DNA of 64,000 nucleotides from assembly GCF_022201045.2 (NCBI RefSeq), contig NC_068556.1, forward strand, positions 21,867,501 to 21,931,500, in the 5' to 3' direction. The position numbers and the translations under genes are program-made. The DNA is from Citrus sinensis (lineage: Eukaryota > Streptophyta > Magnoliopsida > Sapindales > Rutaceae). How positions within the stretch are numbered: the first letter of the stretch is position 1; every line of letters begins with the position of its first letter. The notes under the pieces were generated by a model. That model ran no database searches. It was not told the DNA's origin and worked only from the letters and a program-made list of their open reading frames with translations. Of the stretch, positions 1 to 11,096 are shown piece after piece.

Positions 1-364
1 CCTTCTGAGTTCAAATTTGCTTTATTCAAGTCATAAGTACTGAATTTCACCATTAAAAAAATTAGTAAAAACTAAAAACGTTACATAGACACAGATAATT
101 ATATCCGGTATCTCATTTTAGCGGTTCAAAGTCCATTTTAACCTTGTTCGTTAATTATTATTTTTCTTTTTCTATATCTAACTGATCAACGATGCTAAAC
201 GCATCAACTCTTACCGCAGGTTGCTGCTTAATGTGAAGCCATAGTGGAACCAATTACAAAGATCACGCCAAGGTGACCATATTTATTAATATTGATGAAG
301 AAAAAGCATACATAAGGAATAAACTAAGTGATGACTCAGCGATATTTAGATGACTTATAATTAA

Positions 365-1672
365 TTAAAAATTAGAAGTAAGTTTGGAACAAGTTGTTTG
401 CCAGGACAGGAGAGAAGAACTGAACCCTAGCCTAGATTTGGCAAGATTAAATTCTAGGAGATTGTCTTCAAGTTGATATCCTCCGATGACTACTGAAGTC
501 CTAGGGTTTACTCCACCATCCACAAATGCAAGGCACATGGCATCTTTTCCAACTCGCACCATCGAGTTTGCTCCGTAGATTTTCCACACGCGGTTATTAC
601 CTGGCAGCACTAGATGAATCTCTGGGGCAGTAGTGCCACCAATAAAGCTAGAGTTAAAGCATGCCCCAAATGGTGCAATTGGTTTAACTCTAGGAATGTT
701 AAATAATAATGCTTTGCTGAAAGTTTCAATAAATGCTTTATAAATTGATGTCTCCAAGACTGTGTAAGGATCAGCAGTGCTGACCTTCGTTCCACCATTA
801 CCTTGTTTGTTAATTGACAGCAACGATGTGTTTAGTGGCACAACATTGCCGCCGATCAGAATAGACTTTATTTCAATGAAGTAATCAGTTGAAGGATCAC
901 CTTTAAAAGCCAAACCCTCATTATGCACGGGATTCAGTATCAGTGGGGTGTAAATGAGAGATTTGGAGACATCAATATTTGGAAAAGGAACATCACCGAA
1001 GAATACTGCACCGTTTGATGTTGTGGAAGAACTCAAACAAATGGAAAATTTTCTATCAAAGTTAAAAGCAGCTGAGAATTGTGAAGGAAGCGAAACTTGA
1101 GTTCTTCCAAGGCCGGCCATGCCCTTAACACCAGTAGCTAGACCGTCTAAAAGAAACGTTGGTCCACAAGAAAATATGAGGTTAGGCACCGAAACAAACG
1201 GGCCTGGAGGATTAGCCTTGCCATCAATATCAATTGATTGAATAGACACGACATCCGTGGCAAGCTCACCGCGGTTTGTGCTTTCGCGTGATATAGAGTT
1301 GGCTGGGAAGCGACTACACGTATGATTGTTGCAACCTGGCCCGGGGGAGCAGGAGTACTCATCGATGCAAGACTTAGACCTAGCAAGTTTGCACTGAGCC
1401 GAGCCGCAACGGGCAGGTTTGTAAGAAGTTGAGACATAGCCTTGGTCACAATCAACCCAAAGAAACTGGCCACCTAGATCTAGGGTTAATTTGACGGGAA
1501 CAAGTGGGGTTCTTTGTTTGATTTGAGTAAGGTATTGGAGAGTTGATGAATCTTTGGATACCAGAAGAGCTAACGCTTTTGGTTTTGAAGATGTATTGGA
1601 TATGGAAGTGGTGGGAGGGATGATGAACAATACAATAAAGCAAAAGAGCAGGCAATTGTACGAGCGGGCCAT
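365..1672 (-). CDS. EDGP / basic 7S globulin-like secreted protein (gene A)
   Basis: Single-exon ORF of 435 aa, within the usual length of the family. Residues 1 to about 24 form a hydrophobic signal peptide, so an apoplastic protein is expected. The body has the layout of the two-lobed TAXi_N/TAXi_C fold (A1 pepsin-like) found in carrot EDGP, soybean basic 7S globulin and GIP-type endoglucanase or xylanase inhibitors. The first active-site region reads LDLGGQFLWVDC (Asp65), with Gly-Gly after the Asp-Leu instead of the DTG/DSG of active proteases. The second active-site region reads STADPYTVLETSIY with no DTG/DSG motif, so proteolysis is unlikely. Twelve Cys follow the signal peptide, as expected for six disulphides. 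The ATG at 1672 lies 43 bp below a TATA run. Closest neighbour in sequence is gene B. A role in binding microbial glycoside hydrolases is family knowledge, not shown here. Confidence 0.93.
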   Translation of the reverse strand: MARSYNCLLFCFIVLFIIPPTTSISNTSSKPKALALLVSKDSSTLQYLTQIKQRTPLVPVKLTLDLGGQFLWVDCDQGYVSTSYKPARCGSAQCKLARSKSCIDEYSCSPGPGCNNHTCSRFPANSISRESTNRGELATDVVSIQSIDIDGKANPPGPFVSVPNLIFSCGPTFLLDGLATGVKGMAGLGRTQVSLPSQFSAAFNFDRKFSICLSSSTTSNGAVFFGDVPFPNIDVSKSLIYTPLILNPVHNEGLAFKGDPSTDYFIEIKSILIGGNVVPLNTSLLSINKQGNGGTKVSTADPYTVLETSIYKAFIETFSKALLFNIPRVKPIAPFGACFNSSFIGGTTAPEIHLVLPGNNRVWKIYGANSMVRVGKDAMCLAFVDGGVNPRTSVVIGGYQLEDNLLEFNLAKSRLGFSSSLLSWQTTCSKLTSNF

Positions 1673-1714
1673 TTAGTTGATCAATTGGTAGTACTGCAAA
1701 TATAGCTCGCAGCA

Positions 1715-1730
1715 TTTATATATATATATA
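1715..1730 (-). promoter_or_regulatory. TATA box of gene A
   Basis: A TATATATATATATAAA run read on the minus strand, 43-58 bp upstream of the ATG of gene A. Position fits a TATA box with a very short leader. The fold-back element at 1738-1952 begins only a few bases further upstream. Confidence 0.55.
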
Positions 1731-1737
1731 CAGGAGG

Positions 1738-1952
1738 CTGTTCCAATCCGGATTGGAACAACGTCCCGGAGGGAGGCTGGTGGCCTTTGGACTCAAATCC
1801 AAAGGCTACCTGTGGCTGCACATGGTGGACTCCACCATGGGCAGCCAACCAAAAAAAAAAAATAAAAGAAGGAATTTGGGGCCGTTGGAATTTAATCCAA
1901 CGGCCACAATTTCCTTTCCGGATGTTGTTCCAATTCGGGAGTTCCGAATTAA
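1738..1952. mobile_element. Fold-back/MITE-like element made of nested palindromes
   Basis: About 215 bp with terminal inverted arms: 1741-1770 and 1917-1950 share GATTGGAACAAC and CCGGA blocks in opposite orientation. Between and within them are successive hairpins: a perfect 22-bp palindrome at 1739-1760; arms 1779-1791/1798-1810 (one mismatch); arms 1813-1829/1831-1847 (17 bp, one mismatch, one-base loop); arms 1868-1889/1896-1917 (19 of 22, including a perfect 10-bp core); and 7-bp arms at 1932-1938/1944-1950. It is more GC-rich than its surroundings and non-coding. Class and target duplication are not resolved. It sits directly upstream of the gene A TATA box. Confidence 0.65.
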
Positions 1953-1955
1953 AAA

Positions 1956-1963
<8 letters not shown>

Positions 1964-2008
<45 letters not shown>
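1964..2008. repeat. (TA)n microsatellite
   Basis: About 45 bp of uninterrupted TA after an A-rich run that abuts the fold-back element. A second TA run lies at about 2339-2366. Confidence 0.9.
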
Positions 2009-2011
<3 letters not shown>

Positions 2012-2334
2012 CAAATATATGTAGAGTTATTATTAATTGACTACTTTAAGAATTATAATATATAGATAACTATAATGACCGACGAGTTGAGTAATAAAAT
2101 ATTGATTTTATTCTAAAAAGAAAACTACATAATAAAAATGTTAAATGTTAAATTTGTAAGTTTATATAAATTATTTTTAGCTAGTTTATATTTTAAATTT
2201 ATAATATCGCAATGCACTACATGTTATTTATCTTTTTATAAAAAAAATTATTAAAGAATAAAATTAACATTTTATTAATCAACTAAATAATATTTATTAT
2301 AGTCATTTAGTTTATTATAATTCTTAAAGTAATG

Positions 2335-2369
<35 letters not shown>

Positions 2370-2965
2370 CCATTTAATTGAGTAAGTCTTTGTTACTGTA
2401 GACGTCTGCTTGGGCTTCTTTTAAATATATTCATTTGTGACCGAATCCAACTCCAACGCATATATCATTTACAAGTATTAATTGGATAAAACCCGGTCAT
2501 TTGTTCTGGCTTGTTTGCAGGCTTGGTGATATTAATAATAATTGTTCTTTAAATGTTCTATTTTGTTTATTTTACGGATTACTTAATTAAGAAGAGAGCA
2601 CAAATATCAATTTACATGAAGCGTTGAAGTGTTTGAAAAATGTTTTTGTTACTTAAAAGAATAATTTGGGATTTTATAAGATTCTTTCGTTAGCTAAAAA
2701 CTTTGACCAGTTGACAAGTCTGACAACATTCAACGCCAAGTTGACAAATTGTACTGACGGCGATCATTCTTTACAGAATTACAAGTTGACAACTTGTAAA
2801 GCCTTATCCTCAACGTGCTCCTAGCCCACAAGATTTCTGACATTATGGGCGGATAAGATTAGAAATAAAAATATTAGAGAATTTTCTCCTTTACGTATTA
2901 CATATTTATGTTTAGTTTAGTAATGTAAATTTTTAATTGGTGTCGGAACTGTTGCGCCTTCAAAA
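2009..2965. other. Intergenic, no gene seen
   Basis: AT-rich spacer upstream of gene A, containing a short (TA)n at about 2339-2366. No coding or structured feature is recognised. Confidence 0.6.
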
Positions 2966-3692
2966 TCATCAAATGATGACTAAATTTGGATCCGGATCCG
3001 AAATAGCTTCATCTAAATTTGGATCTGCATTAACATTTTGAGATCCATGTCTATATTAGATCCGCAACAAAATGTGCGGATTTAGATGTGAGTAATACTT
3101 GTGTGAATTGTAGGTAGATTTTTTGGATATCGAAATAAATATGATGTTAAATTCAAAATTTTAAATATAATTTAAATTTCAACAAATTTACCTAATAAAA
3201 TCAAATAAATTATAATTATAATTCAACAATTAACAATTCAATACTTAAAATAATATACAACACCATAAATTCACAAAAAAAAAACACAGTATAAATCAAA
3301 CATTAAGAATAATATAAATACAAGTTTAACACCACCACAAATCCACAAATAAAATTATAAAAACACCATAAATCCACATGAGATAATGTGAATCCCTATA
3401 TATTTTTTAATTTAATTTAACTTATATATTTTTATTAATCCTTTTTTTATTTAACTTATATTTTTGCATTTAATTTTAATTTAATAAATAATTTAATTAA
3501 AAATAATGCATATCTAGATATCCAGTTTTCTAAGTGCATTTGCATCTAGATTCGAATTCGGATCCTCAGGGATTTCAATTTATAACATCTAGATCCGTAT
3601 TTTTTGATGTGCTAATCTTGATTATTCTAAATACGGATCTTCCGGATCTTTGTGGATCTTAGCCGGCCTAAGATTTGTTTGTCATCCCTAAA
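2966..3692. mobile_element. Probable decayed non-autonomous hAT element
   Basis: The right end reads TTTGTCATCCCTA (3692), the inverse of the TAGGGATGACAA end seen at 13404. The left end near 2966 is degenerate (AATGATGACTAAATTTGG). Repeated GGATC/GATCC sub-terminal motifs fill both ends, as in the clearer element at 13404-14430. No 8-bp target duplication could be matched, so the left border is approximate. Confidence 0.4.
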
Positions 3693-3844
3693 TTCTACCG
3701 TCAAATGTATTATGTTATACTTGAATCCGGTTATACTACAAAAACCAAGGTAATTAGACTATTTCTCGGGACAATAATTTGACAATAATAGACTTTTTAT
3801 TTTAATAAAGTAAAGAAAATACTTTAATAATGTTGTGATTTGTA

Positions 3845-4445
3845 ATTAAACATAATTTATGTAAATAAAACATAAGACATATAAACTTAGCATAAAATTT
3901 TTACATCAATATTAAATGTAAAACAAAACATAAATTATTTAATGGAACATAAGACTTGTAAATGGAAGATAAAATAAGTAGATTAACATAGGAATGGTAA
4001 ATTTGTGTCTTACATGTAAACAAAACAAAAAACTTATAGATGTAATATAAAACTCCTAAATCAATATTAAGCGTAAAATAAAACATAAATTGTGAAAATA
4101 AAATATAAAATTTGTAAATGGAAGGTAAAATAGGTAAATCAACATAAGTGTATTAAATTTATGTATTGTTGGTAAATAAAACAAAAACTTATAAATGAAC
4201 ATCAAGTGTAAAATTAAAAAAAATAAATGATGTATATAGAACATAAAAATCATAGATAAAAGGGAAAATAAGAAAATTAACATAGGAGTGTAAATTGGTG
4301 CATCATTGATAAATGAAACAAAAACTTATTAATGTAACATAAAAAACTTGCAAATTAACATTGAGTGTAAAATAACATATAAATTATGTAAATGAAAAAG
4401 AAGACTTGTAGATGAAATGTAAAATAAGTAAATATTATAAGAGCT
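3845..4445. repeat. Tandem repeat, about 150 bp x 4
   Basis: Four diverged copies of an AT-rich unit. The anchor motif (ACATCAATATTAAATGTAAA and variants) recurs at about 3904, 4056, 4197 and 4355, giving spacings of about 152, 141 and 158 bp. Minus-strand open frames over this stretch are low-complexity by-products of the repeat. Confidence 0.7.
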
Positions 4446-6250
4446 ATTGAAAAAATAAAATTTTCTGGATGTAAAATAAAAAGTCAAAATAATGATTATC
4501 TTATATATTTACCTTTTTATTTCTAAATTAAATAATTATAATTTGAGGTTTATATAATATATGTGATAATATATATGAAATTTTATTAAGGATAAAACTT
4601 ATTCTCAAAATTAAATTTTGAAAAACTGTTTTTCATATTTTTCAAAATTGTTTGTATGATATGTGATGTTACATCCTACTAAACCTTCTTGAAGGTAACC
4701 CCAAATGATCTTTTAGTATAAGTAATAAACAAAGTTTGGAAGCACATTATGTATAAAACTAAAAATCAGATCCAATTTTATTGATATTTCATACATGTCT
4801 AGTATTATAAGAATATCTTTTTATATTCTTGTATGCCTTGGTCATCAAGAAAAATAATTTTGCTTAATTAAATTGCATAGTAAAAAAATATCATGATAGA
4901 AAATTAACAAAAAAAATTATAAATGTCCTAGCATAAATATAGAATTTATGGTTAAACCAATTTAATAAAACTTATTCTAATTGTTGTCAATCGATGAGTA
5001 AATTTTTTTCTTTGCTTAAATAAATAAATAATTTTCAAATTATAGTTTAATGTTGATTAAAAAGTTTTACGTTATTTTTACAAGTGTTTGTTTTGTTTTC
5101 AATTTTAAAACACTAATTTATCACTCTTATATTAATTATTTATTTTACTTTTCATTTAATAATCTTATATATAATTTACGAAATTTATATTTATCATGGC
5201 ATTGATGCTGTAATTTTAATCACATCATTATAGAAATTTTCTTTAATAAATTATAAGAAAAAATATATTGTATCAAAATATATATACATGTGCATTACAT
5301 TATTAACGAAAGGATTTCTTCATTGTGAAATTACTCTCCTTTGAAATGCTTTATTTGTTGTTTATTTTTTGTGTTATTTAAATCAGCATTCGCAATTGTA
5401 TCTCTTTATAAGAAATGTAAAATGAAACTAATTTTTTAAGTAGTTGCAACGTACCTCTGCTTCAAATTAAATATATACATCTATAAATATGGTTAATACA
5501 ATAATATTCCAAAAGATACCTAAAAAAAATTAAAATTAGCAATGATTCACATGATAAACTTTAAATTACTTATGTGTAGGAGGATTTCAACATAATACAT
5601 ATGTTACATTATGATTCAAAGAGTAACTGAATCTCATGATCATCCTAAAGAATTATGCAATGATCTTGAATATCCTTCTAAATCAAAATAATTAAACTCA
5701 TTATTAGGCTACATGAATATTGCAAGAATCATAATCACTAGATATAAATATGTACAATCAAAAATATCATGGAAAGCAAATTTGGAAGAAAATCCTGAAA
5801 ATATGGTAATTAAATATATATGCTCCTTTTAGATTATTATTTTTTTATGGTTTAAAAAAATAATGTTATTCTTTGACCCACTGTAATGATAAGAGTACAA
5901 GTAATGTTATGCTTAGTGATACATTAGTAAGTATTCCAGTTAAATATCTAAAATTAGTAAACATAGTATCCCTAATAAGAGTATTGTTAATGATATATAT
6001 TTGTATCGCATTGGCTCTCAATTTATCCTCAACAGGCACATGATTAAGCATTTGCTAAGGACTTTCTCATTTTCGCATAATTATCAGAGAGATTGCAAGT
6101 AGACTTTTTAAACATTTAATTTTGAAAGGATGAGGCATTATGGCTTCAGCTTAAAATAATGAAGATGACCATTAATTTATTCTTCTTAATTGATTAAGAA
6201 AAAGCATACATAAAGGAAGCAAGAAGATGAAACAACGAGGGATAAATTAA
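4446..6250. other. Intergenic between genes A and B
   Basis: Very AT-rich, with no supported gene. The last 200 bp or so (from about 6050) is 3' flank of gene B and is related to the 3' flank of gene A (shared AAAAAGCATACATAA near 6199 and 304). Confidence 0.6.
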
Positions 6251-7540
6251 TTAAAATTTAAAAACATTAGAAGTAAGGTTGGAACAAGTTGTTTGTCGGG
6301 CCAGGAGAGATGAACTGAAACCTAGCCTAGATTTGGCAAGATCAAACTGCAGAAGATTGTCTTCCAGTTGGTATGCTCCGATCACAATCGAAGTCGTAGG
6401 GTTTACTCCACCATCCACAAATGCGAGGCACATTGCATGTTTCCCAACTCGCACCATCGAGTTTGCTCCAAAAATTTTCCACATTCGGTTAGTACCTGGC
6501 ATATATAGATGAATCTCGGGCGCAGCTGCGCCAACATGCGTGCTGCCAATGAAGCTAGAGTTAAAGCACGCCCCAAACGGTGCCATTGGTTTAACTCTGG
6601 GGATGTTAGAGTACGATTTGATGAAGGTTTTAACAAAAGCTTTATAAATTGATGTTTCCAGGACTGTGTAAGGAAAAACGGTGCTGATCTTTGTTCCACC
6701 AAAACCTTCTTTGTTAATCGACAGCAACGATTTGTTTAGTGGGACAACGTTGCCGCTTATCAGAATAGACTTTACTCCAATGAAGTATTCAGCTGAAGAT
6801 TCGCCTTCGAAAGAAGCCCCGGCAGAACTCACAGGGTTTCGTATCAGCCGGGTGTAAATGAGAGACTTGGGGTCAATTCCAGGAAAAGAAACATCACCGA
6901 AGAAGACTGCACCGTTTGAACTCAAGCATATGGAAAATTTTCTGTCAAGTTTAAAAGCAGCAGCAGAGAGTTGAGAAGGAAGTGAAACTTTATTTCTTCC
7001 AAGGCCAGCCATGCCTTGGAAACCACTAGCAAGACCTTCTAGAAGAAAGGTTGCTCCACAAGCAAATATAATGTTAGGTACTGGAACAACCTGACCCGGC
7101 TTACTGCCATCAGTTGATTGTATAGACACAACATCCGTGGCAAGCTCACCGAATGTGCTAACGTGTGATACAGTGTTGCCTGGGAAATGAGTACACGTGT
7201 TATTGTTGCAACCTGGCCCTTTGGGAAGGCAGGACTCGACACAAGATTCAGACCCAGCAATCTTGCACTGTGCCGAGCCACAACGGGCAGGTTTGTATGA
7301 AGACGAGACAAAGCCTTGCTCACAGTTAACCCAAAGAAACCCGCCACCAAGATCTAGGGTCAATTTTACTGGAACCAGAGGGGTTCTTTGCTGTATTTGT
7401 GTGAGGTATTGGAGCGTTGATGAATCTTTGGTAACCGGAACAACCAATGCTTTTGGTTTAAAAGATGTTTTGGCTTCGGAATGAGAGATGAAAAAGACAA
7501 GAGACAAGCAAAAGAAGAGGAAATTGTAAGCGAGAGCCAT
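6251..7540 (-). CDS. EDGP / basic 7S globulin-like secreted protein (gene B)
   Basis: Single-exon ORF. The frame stays open to an upstream ATG at 7582, but a TATAAAT at 7591-7597 lies only 9 bp before that ATG. Transcription would therefore start downstream of it, and the ATG at 7540 gives a normal start (MALAYNFL) followed by a signal peptide to about residue 23. The mature protein of the 429-aa product has the TAXi_N and TAXi_C lobes. The first active-site region is LDLGGGFLWVNC (Asp63) and the second is STVFPYTVLETSIY, lacking DTG/DSG, so a non-peptidase role such as inhibition or binding of cell-wall-degrading enzymes is expected from the family. Closest relative here is gene A; both keep Asp at the first site, unlike C, D and E. 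Confidence 0.93.
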   Translation of the reverse strand: MALAYNFLFFCLSLVFFISHSEAKTSFKPKALVVPVTKDSSTLQYLTQIQQRTPLVPVKLTLDLGGGFLWVNCEQGFVSSSYKPARCGSAQCKIAGSESCVESCLPKGPGCNNNTCTHFPGNTVSHVSTFGELATDVVSIQSTDGSKPGQVVPVPNIIFACGATFLLEGLASGFQGMAGLGRNKVSLPSQLSAAAFKLDRKFSICLSSNGAVFFGDVSFPGIDPKSLIYTRLIRNPVSSAGASFEGESSAEYFIGVKSILISGNVVPLNKSLLSINKEGFGGTKISTVFPYTVLETSIYKAFVKTFIKSYSNIPRVKPMAPFGACFNSSFIGSTHVGAAAPEIHLYMPGTNRMWKIFGANSMVRVGKHAMCLAFVDGGVNPTTSIVIGAYQLEDNLLQFDLAKSRLGFSSSLLARQTTCSNLTSNVFKF

Positions 7541-7590
7541 TTCGTTAATCGATTGGTGGGAGATATAACTGTGTGCGTGCATGCCTCCCT

Positions 7591-7597
7591 ATTTATA
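7591..7597 (-). promoter_or_regulatory. TATA box of gene B
   Basis: TATAAAT on the minus strand, 51-57 bp upstream of the ATG at 7540. It decides the start codon, because the longer in-frame ATG at 7582 would lie upstream of the expected transcription start. Confidence 0.6.
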
Positions 7598-8248
7598 GAT
7601 GAATTCATTTGTCAAAATTTATGAAAATTATTCTTTTAAGGCACAGGTCGATTTAATTATCCGTATCGTATAATAATATCTATCAGTGCGTTCTGGATAC
7701 GTCAACATCGGCATCTTTTAATTTAGACATTTAAAATTACTAGATTAGTGATGAACTTTCAAACTAGTTGGACTAAAGAAATTAGTATTAGCCTTTTCTT
7801 TTTAAGAACTACTAAAAAAATGTTTGACGCCCGTAGAGAAAGAAATAAATAAACCACGTTCGTATAAGCAAAACAGAACGATTAGTACAGACAGTAGATA
7901 AAAATAAATAAGGTATAGTTAGCGAGGATATAGTGAGATTTATCTCTTAAAAAGGAAACTGCAACATAACGAGTAAGGGGGTAAAAAATAATAATAATAA
8001 TAAGAACAGCAATACCTGAAAATAGAGATCATAATAATATAATTTTAGCAGAATCGATAACTAAAAGAACCATTCTCTAATTATAAATTTTCTAATCTCA
8101 ATAAAACATGAAATCCGCACATTCAAATTATTATTCAAATATGCACTCTCACTTTTACCACTAATATAAGAAGTAATTATAATCTCTACATATGAAGATT
8201 TTGTCTCTGAGATTAATGATAGAGTTACAAATTATTGTATAAAATAAT

Positions 8249-8728
8249 AGGCAATTATCCACCGACCACTTTTTTTTGTATTTTTTAAAAAAAACACAAT
8301 TTTTAATTTTTTTTGTTGAACTCCACTCGAAATTATATTATTTTGTACATGTCTACTTCCGTCTTCATACTGTTAAGAGAACTAACGGAATATTGTGTAA
8401 ATGACTTTTATACCCCCAAATGTAAAAGTACAATTATCTACCAACCACCTATTTTTTCTAATTTTTTGAAAAATACACAATTCTTAATTATTATTTTTTT
8501 TTGTTGAACTTCACTTGGAGTTATATTGTTTCCTATCCACTTTGTCTTCAAACAATGTCGTTGTGAAATGATAATTTTACCCTTATGATGTCAATAAAGT
8601 TCTAACAGTGTTATAACGGGAGTGGATCAATGAAAAAAATATTAACTTCAGGTGGAGCGCTGCAAAAAAAATTTTTTGTGCATTTTTGAAAAATCTAAAA
8701 AAATCAAGTGGTCGATGGAAAATTACCC
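8249..8728. mobile_element. Non-autonomous TIR element with 9-bp target duplication
   Basis: Present only in unit 1; unit 2 shows the empty site near 12830. It is flanked by perfect copies of TAAAATAAT at 8240-8248 and 8729-8737. The ends are inverted: AGGCAATTATCCACCGACCA against GGGTAATTTTCCATCGACCA. Inside, a block of about 190 bp (ATCCACCGACC ... GTTGAACTCCACT) is repeated in diverged form (ATCTACCAACC ... GTTGAACTTCACT). The 9-bp duplication suggests the Mutator superfamily. No transposase is present. Confidence 0.75.
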
Positions 8729-9802
8729 TAAAATAATTTTGTATAAACTACTGCGATAGGATTCAATTGGCTAAAACTAAATAGCTCTTGGTCTAAATAA
8801 TTTATTTTTATTATTTTGTTATGTCACATTAGTAACTCTATTATTAAATAGTTTTCATAATTTTTACCTCAACCAATCAATATTCAGTCATTTTATTTAT
8901 TTTTTTCAACAATGATGACAGTAGTTATTATTAAGAAATCCAAGTTCACAAGTTGCGCAAATTCGGAATTTTTAAAACGACCTGCTTTCCAAATAATTAA
9001 GCAAATTATGTGTGAACATGATTATGTGAGTGAGTGAGTGAGTGAATTGGACAATATTTTTTGTCCTGTGACAACAGGCAAAGAGGACATATCTTTCCAT
9101 GTTTAAAAGCATGTGTGGATAAGAAATTTACATAAAATAAAGGAAGAGTTTCTCATTTTCTGAATTTGTTTGACATACTTACCGAGACATTGGCAAGTGG
9201 ACTTTCTGAATTTGTAATATTCTCATTTTCGCACTTAAAACTAGCTCATGTGTCAGAAGATTTATTCAAGCTCTACGTACATAGTGTGTGAGGTGCCATG
9301 AAATTCCAAACTGCATGTTCATCTAAGATGGGGCATTTTTTATAGCAAACCTGGTATCCATAATTTTATGGGTCTCTTTAAGTTATATTTAATCTAACTC
9401 AGAACCATTAAAGATAAGATAAAAAAAAGATATTGGCTCAGTATGACTCACTTGTCTGTTACTCATTTTTACATTATTTTTGTTAGTTATAAGTTACAAT
9501 AAATACAAATTGAAGATTACCATAATTTATTTATTGTTAGATAAGTGATAGGATGTTCACACAGAAGTAGTCTATTAGCACGCACGTGTTTCGAATGACT
9601 TGCCAGTTACCAAGGCTGCTCCAGTTTTTCAATAACTATTATAAAATCAAAGAGATGTTACTAATATAGTTACCAGTTACTTTGAACATTGATCTCTAGA
9701 TGACCCTAAGAGTGTACATCAATTTTATCCTTTCATGTCCTTTGCAGAAAAATAGCAGAGGATCCTCTAATATAATTAGTATTAGAAAGAAAGTGGCGCT
9801 AA

Positions 9803-9843
<41 letters not shown>

Positions 9844-10289
9844 AGTCATGGGCCTAACATGTATTTGAAAGTTTATTTTCGAGTTGAGTTTAGCCCTAGC
9901 CTCTTAAATAATATCATTAGTAAATTCGTCCACAACTCGCAAATGAGTTTCTTAAAATTCTTTTACACGACAAAAATATGTCACGTGATGAATTGATAGG
10001 AAAATAACATCGAGAGATTAGTTATTACATATACATATATAGATTTGAGGAACATTCGATTCTTGAGATGCGATATCTTTAAAAAAAGAGTAAAGCCCAC
10101 GCCAGTATATATGTAATTATATTTCCAGCCTATTCTTGGAATTTCCCCTTCCGCGTACGCATACGGAGGCATAATAGCTTATGCATAAAATAATCAAAAT
10201 CGCACATGCTAACCACTAAGCAAGTGAGCTTTTTAATTTTTTATAATGCTGAGAGCATCGATTTTCTTTTTCTTAATTGTTTAGCGCAA

Positions 10290-10415
10290 ATTGCAGCTTA
10301 ATGTCGAACCAAAGTGGAATCAAACGAGTAAAAGCGGAAACGACCATTAATTTATCAATCTTGATAAAGAAATAGCATACAAAATGATGAAACAACGAGA
10401 GAGAGGTGATAAATT
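10290..10415. other. Orphan 3' flank of a lost EDGP gene
   Basis: This segment (GCAGCTTAATGTCGAACC ... AAATAGCATACAAAATGATG ... GGTGATAAATTA) matches the 3' flanks of gene A (about 220-330) and gene B (about 6190-6250), yet no coding region follows. At the point where coding sequence should begin, the match stops and unrelated sequence follows. Unit 2 has the same remnant, split by insertions (17395-17408, 17683-17774, 19267-19300). Inference: an A/B-type gene was deleted before the segmental duplication. Confidence 0.5.
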
Positions 10416-10710
10416 ATTTATAGCCGTTAGCACCGAGCCACCGACGATGGCATACAATTTTAACCACAATTCTTGCCAAACTCACACGTTAGCTAATAAT
10501 TTTTTACCACACATTTTAACTTCCTACTTGATTTTTACTACAAGATTTTGCAACCTACCGACCACCATCGCCTACATTTTATTCTTTTCTCCCTTGCTTC
10601 GGCAAGGGTTACCAAAAAATAAAAGAAAAAAAAAAAAACACTGCCGACCACCAGTGGACTTTCTCAAGATAGCTAGTTATCTTTGTCTTTTTTGAGGTTA
10701 AAATAAAATA

Positions 10711-11020
10711 GGGTAAAAGTCTATTTAGTCCCTGTATTTTAAGATTAGTATCCATTTAGTTTCTATATTTTTTAAAATATCTCGAAACATCCATGTCGTT
10801 AAAGTGTTGATACCCCTACCGTTACTTTTTATTTCTTTTGGTTTACTTTTACAATATTACCCTTTTATAATAATTTTTTTGTTTGGACATTAATAAAAAT
10901 AAAATAATTAAATTACCAATTTAACCCTAAAAAAAACTATATTAATTTTTAATTGTCAAAAATTGTATGCAAACTATCAAGTGTGCAAATGGTGCTTGTA
11001 AAAAAATTAATATAATTTTT
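10711..11020. other. Unit-1-specific filler sequence
   Basis: Where unit 2 has 19550-21128, unit 1 has only this unrelated stretch of about 310 bp. It begins GGTAAAAGTCTATTTAGTCC and resembles the end of a dispersed plant repeat. The unit-2 version is probably ancestral, because its last part also resembles the 3' flank of gene E (27830-27900). The change in unit 1 is therefore best read as a deletion with an insertion. Confidence 0.5.
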
Positions 11021-11096
11021 TTATTGGTGAAATCATTACAACCGTGGGTCCATGCCGTCCATGTCCCATTTATTGGTTCATTAATATCGACACCTC

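Noticed and set aside
1753..2065. Two plus-strand ORFs in the fold-back element
   Set aside because: They run through palindromes and a TA microsatellite (IYIYIY), so they are not genes.
3901..4283. Hydrophobic minus-strand ORFs
   Set aside because: They arise from an AT-rich 150-bp tandem repeat.
7541..7582. Upstream ATG of gene B at 7582 (14 extra residues)
   Set aside because: It lies only 9 bp below the TATA box and would precede the likely transcription start; the ATG at 7540 restores a normal signal peptide.
10384..10695. 103-aa ORF conserved in part at 19231-19521
   Set aside because: It is shared only because the segment is duplicated; the two copies differ by a 51-bp length change and frame-altering variation, and there is no domain.
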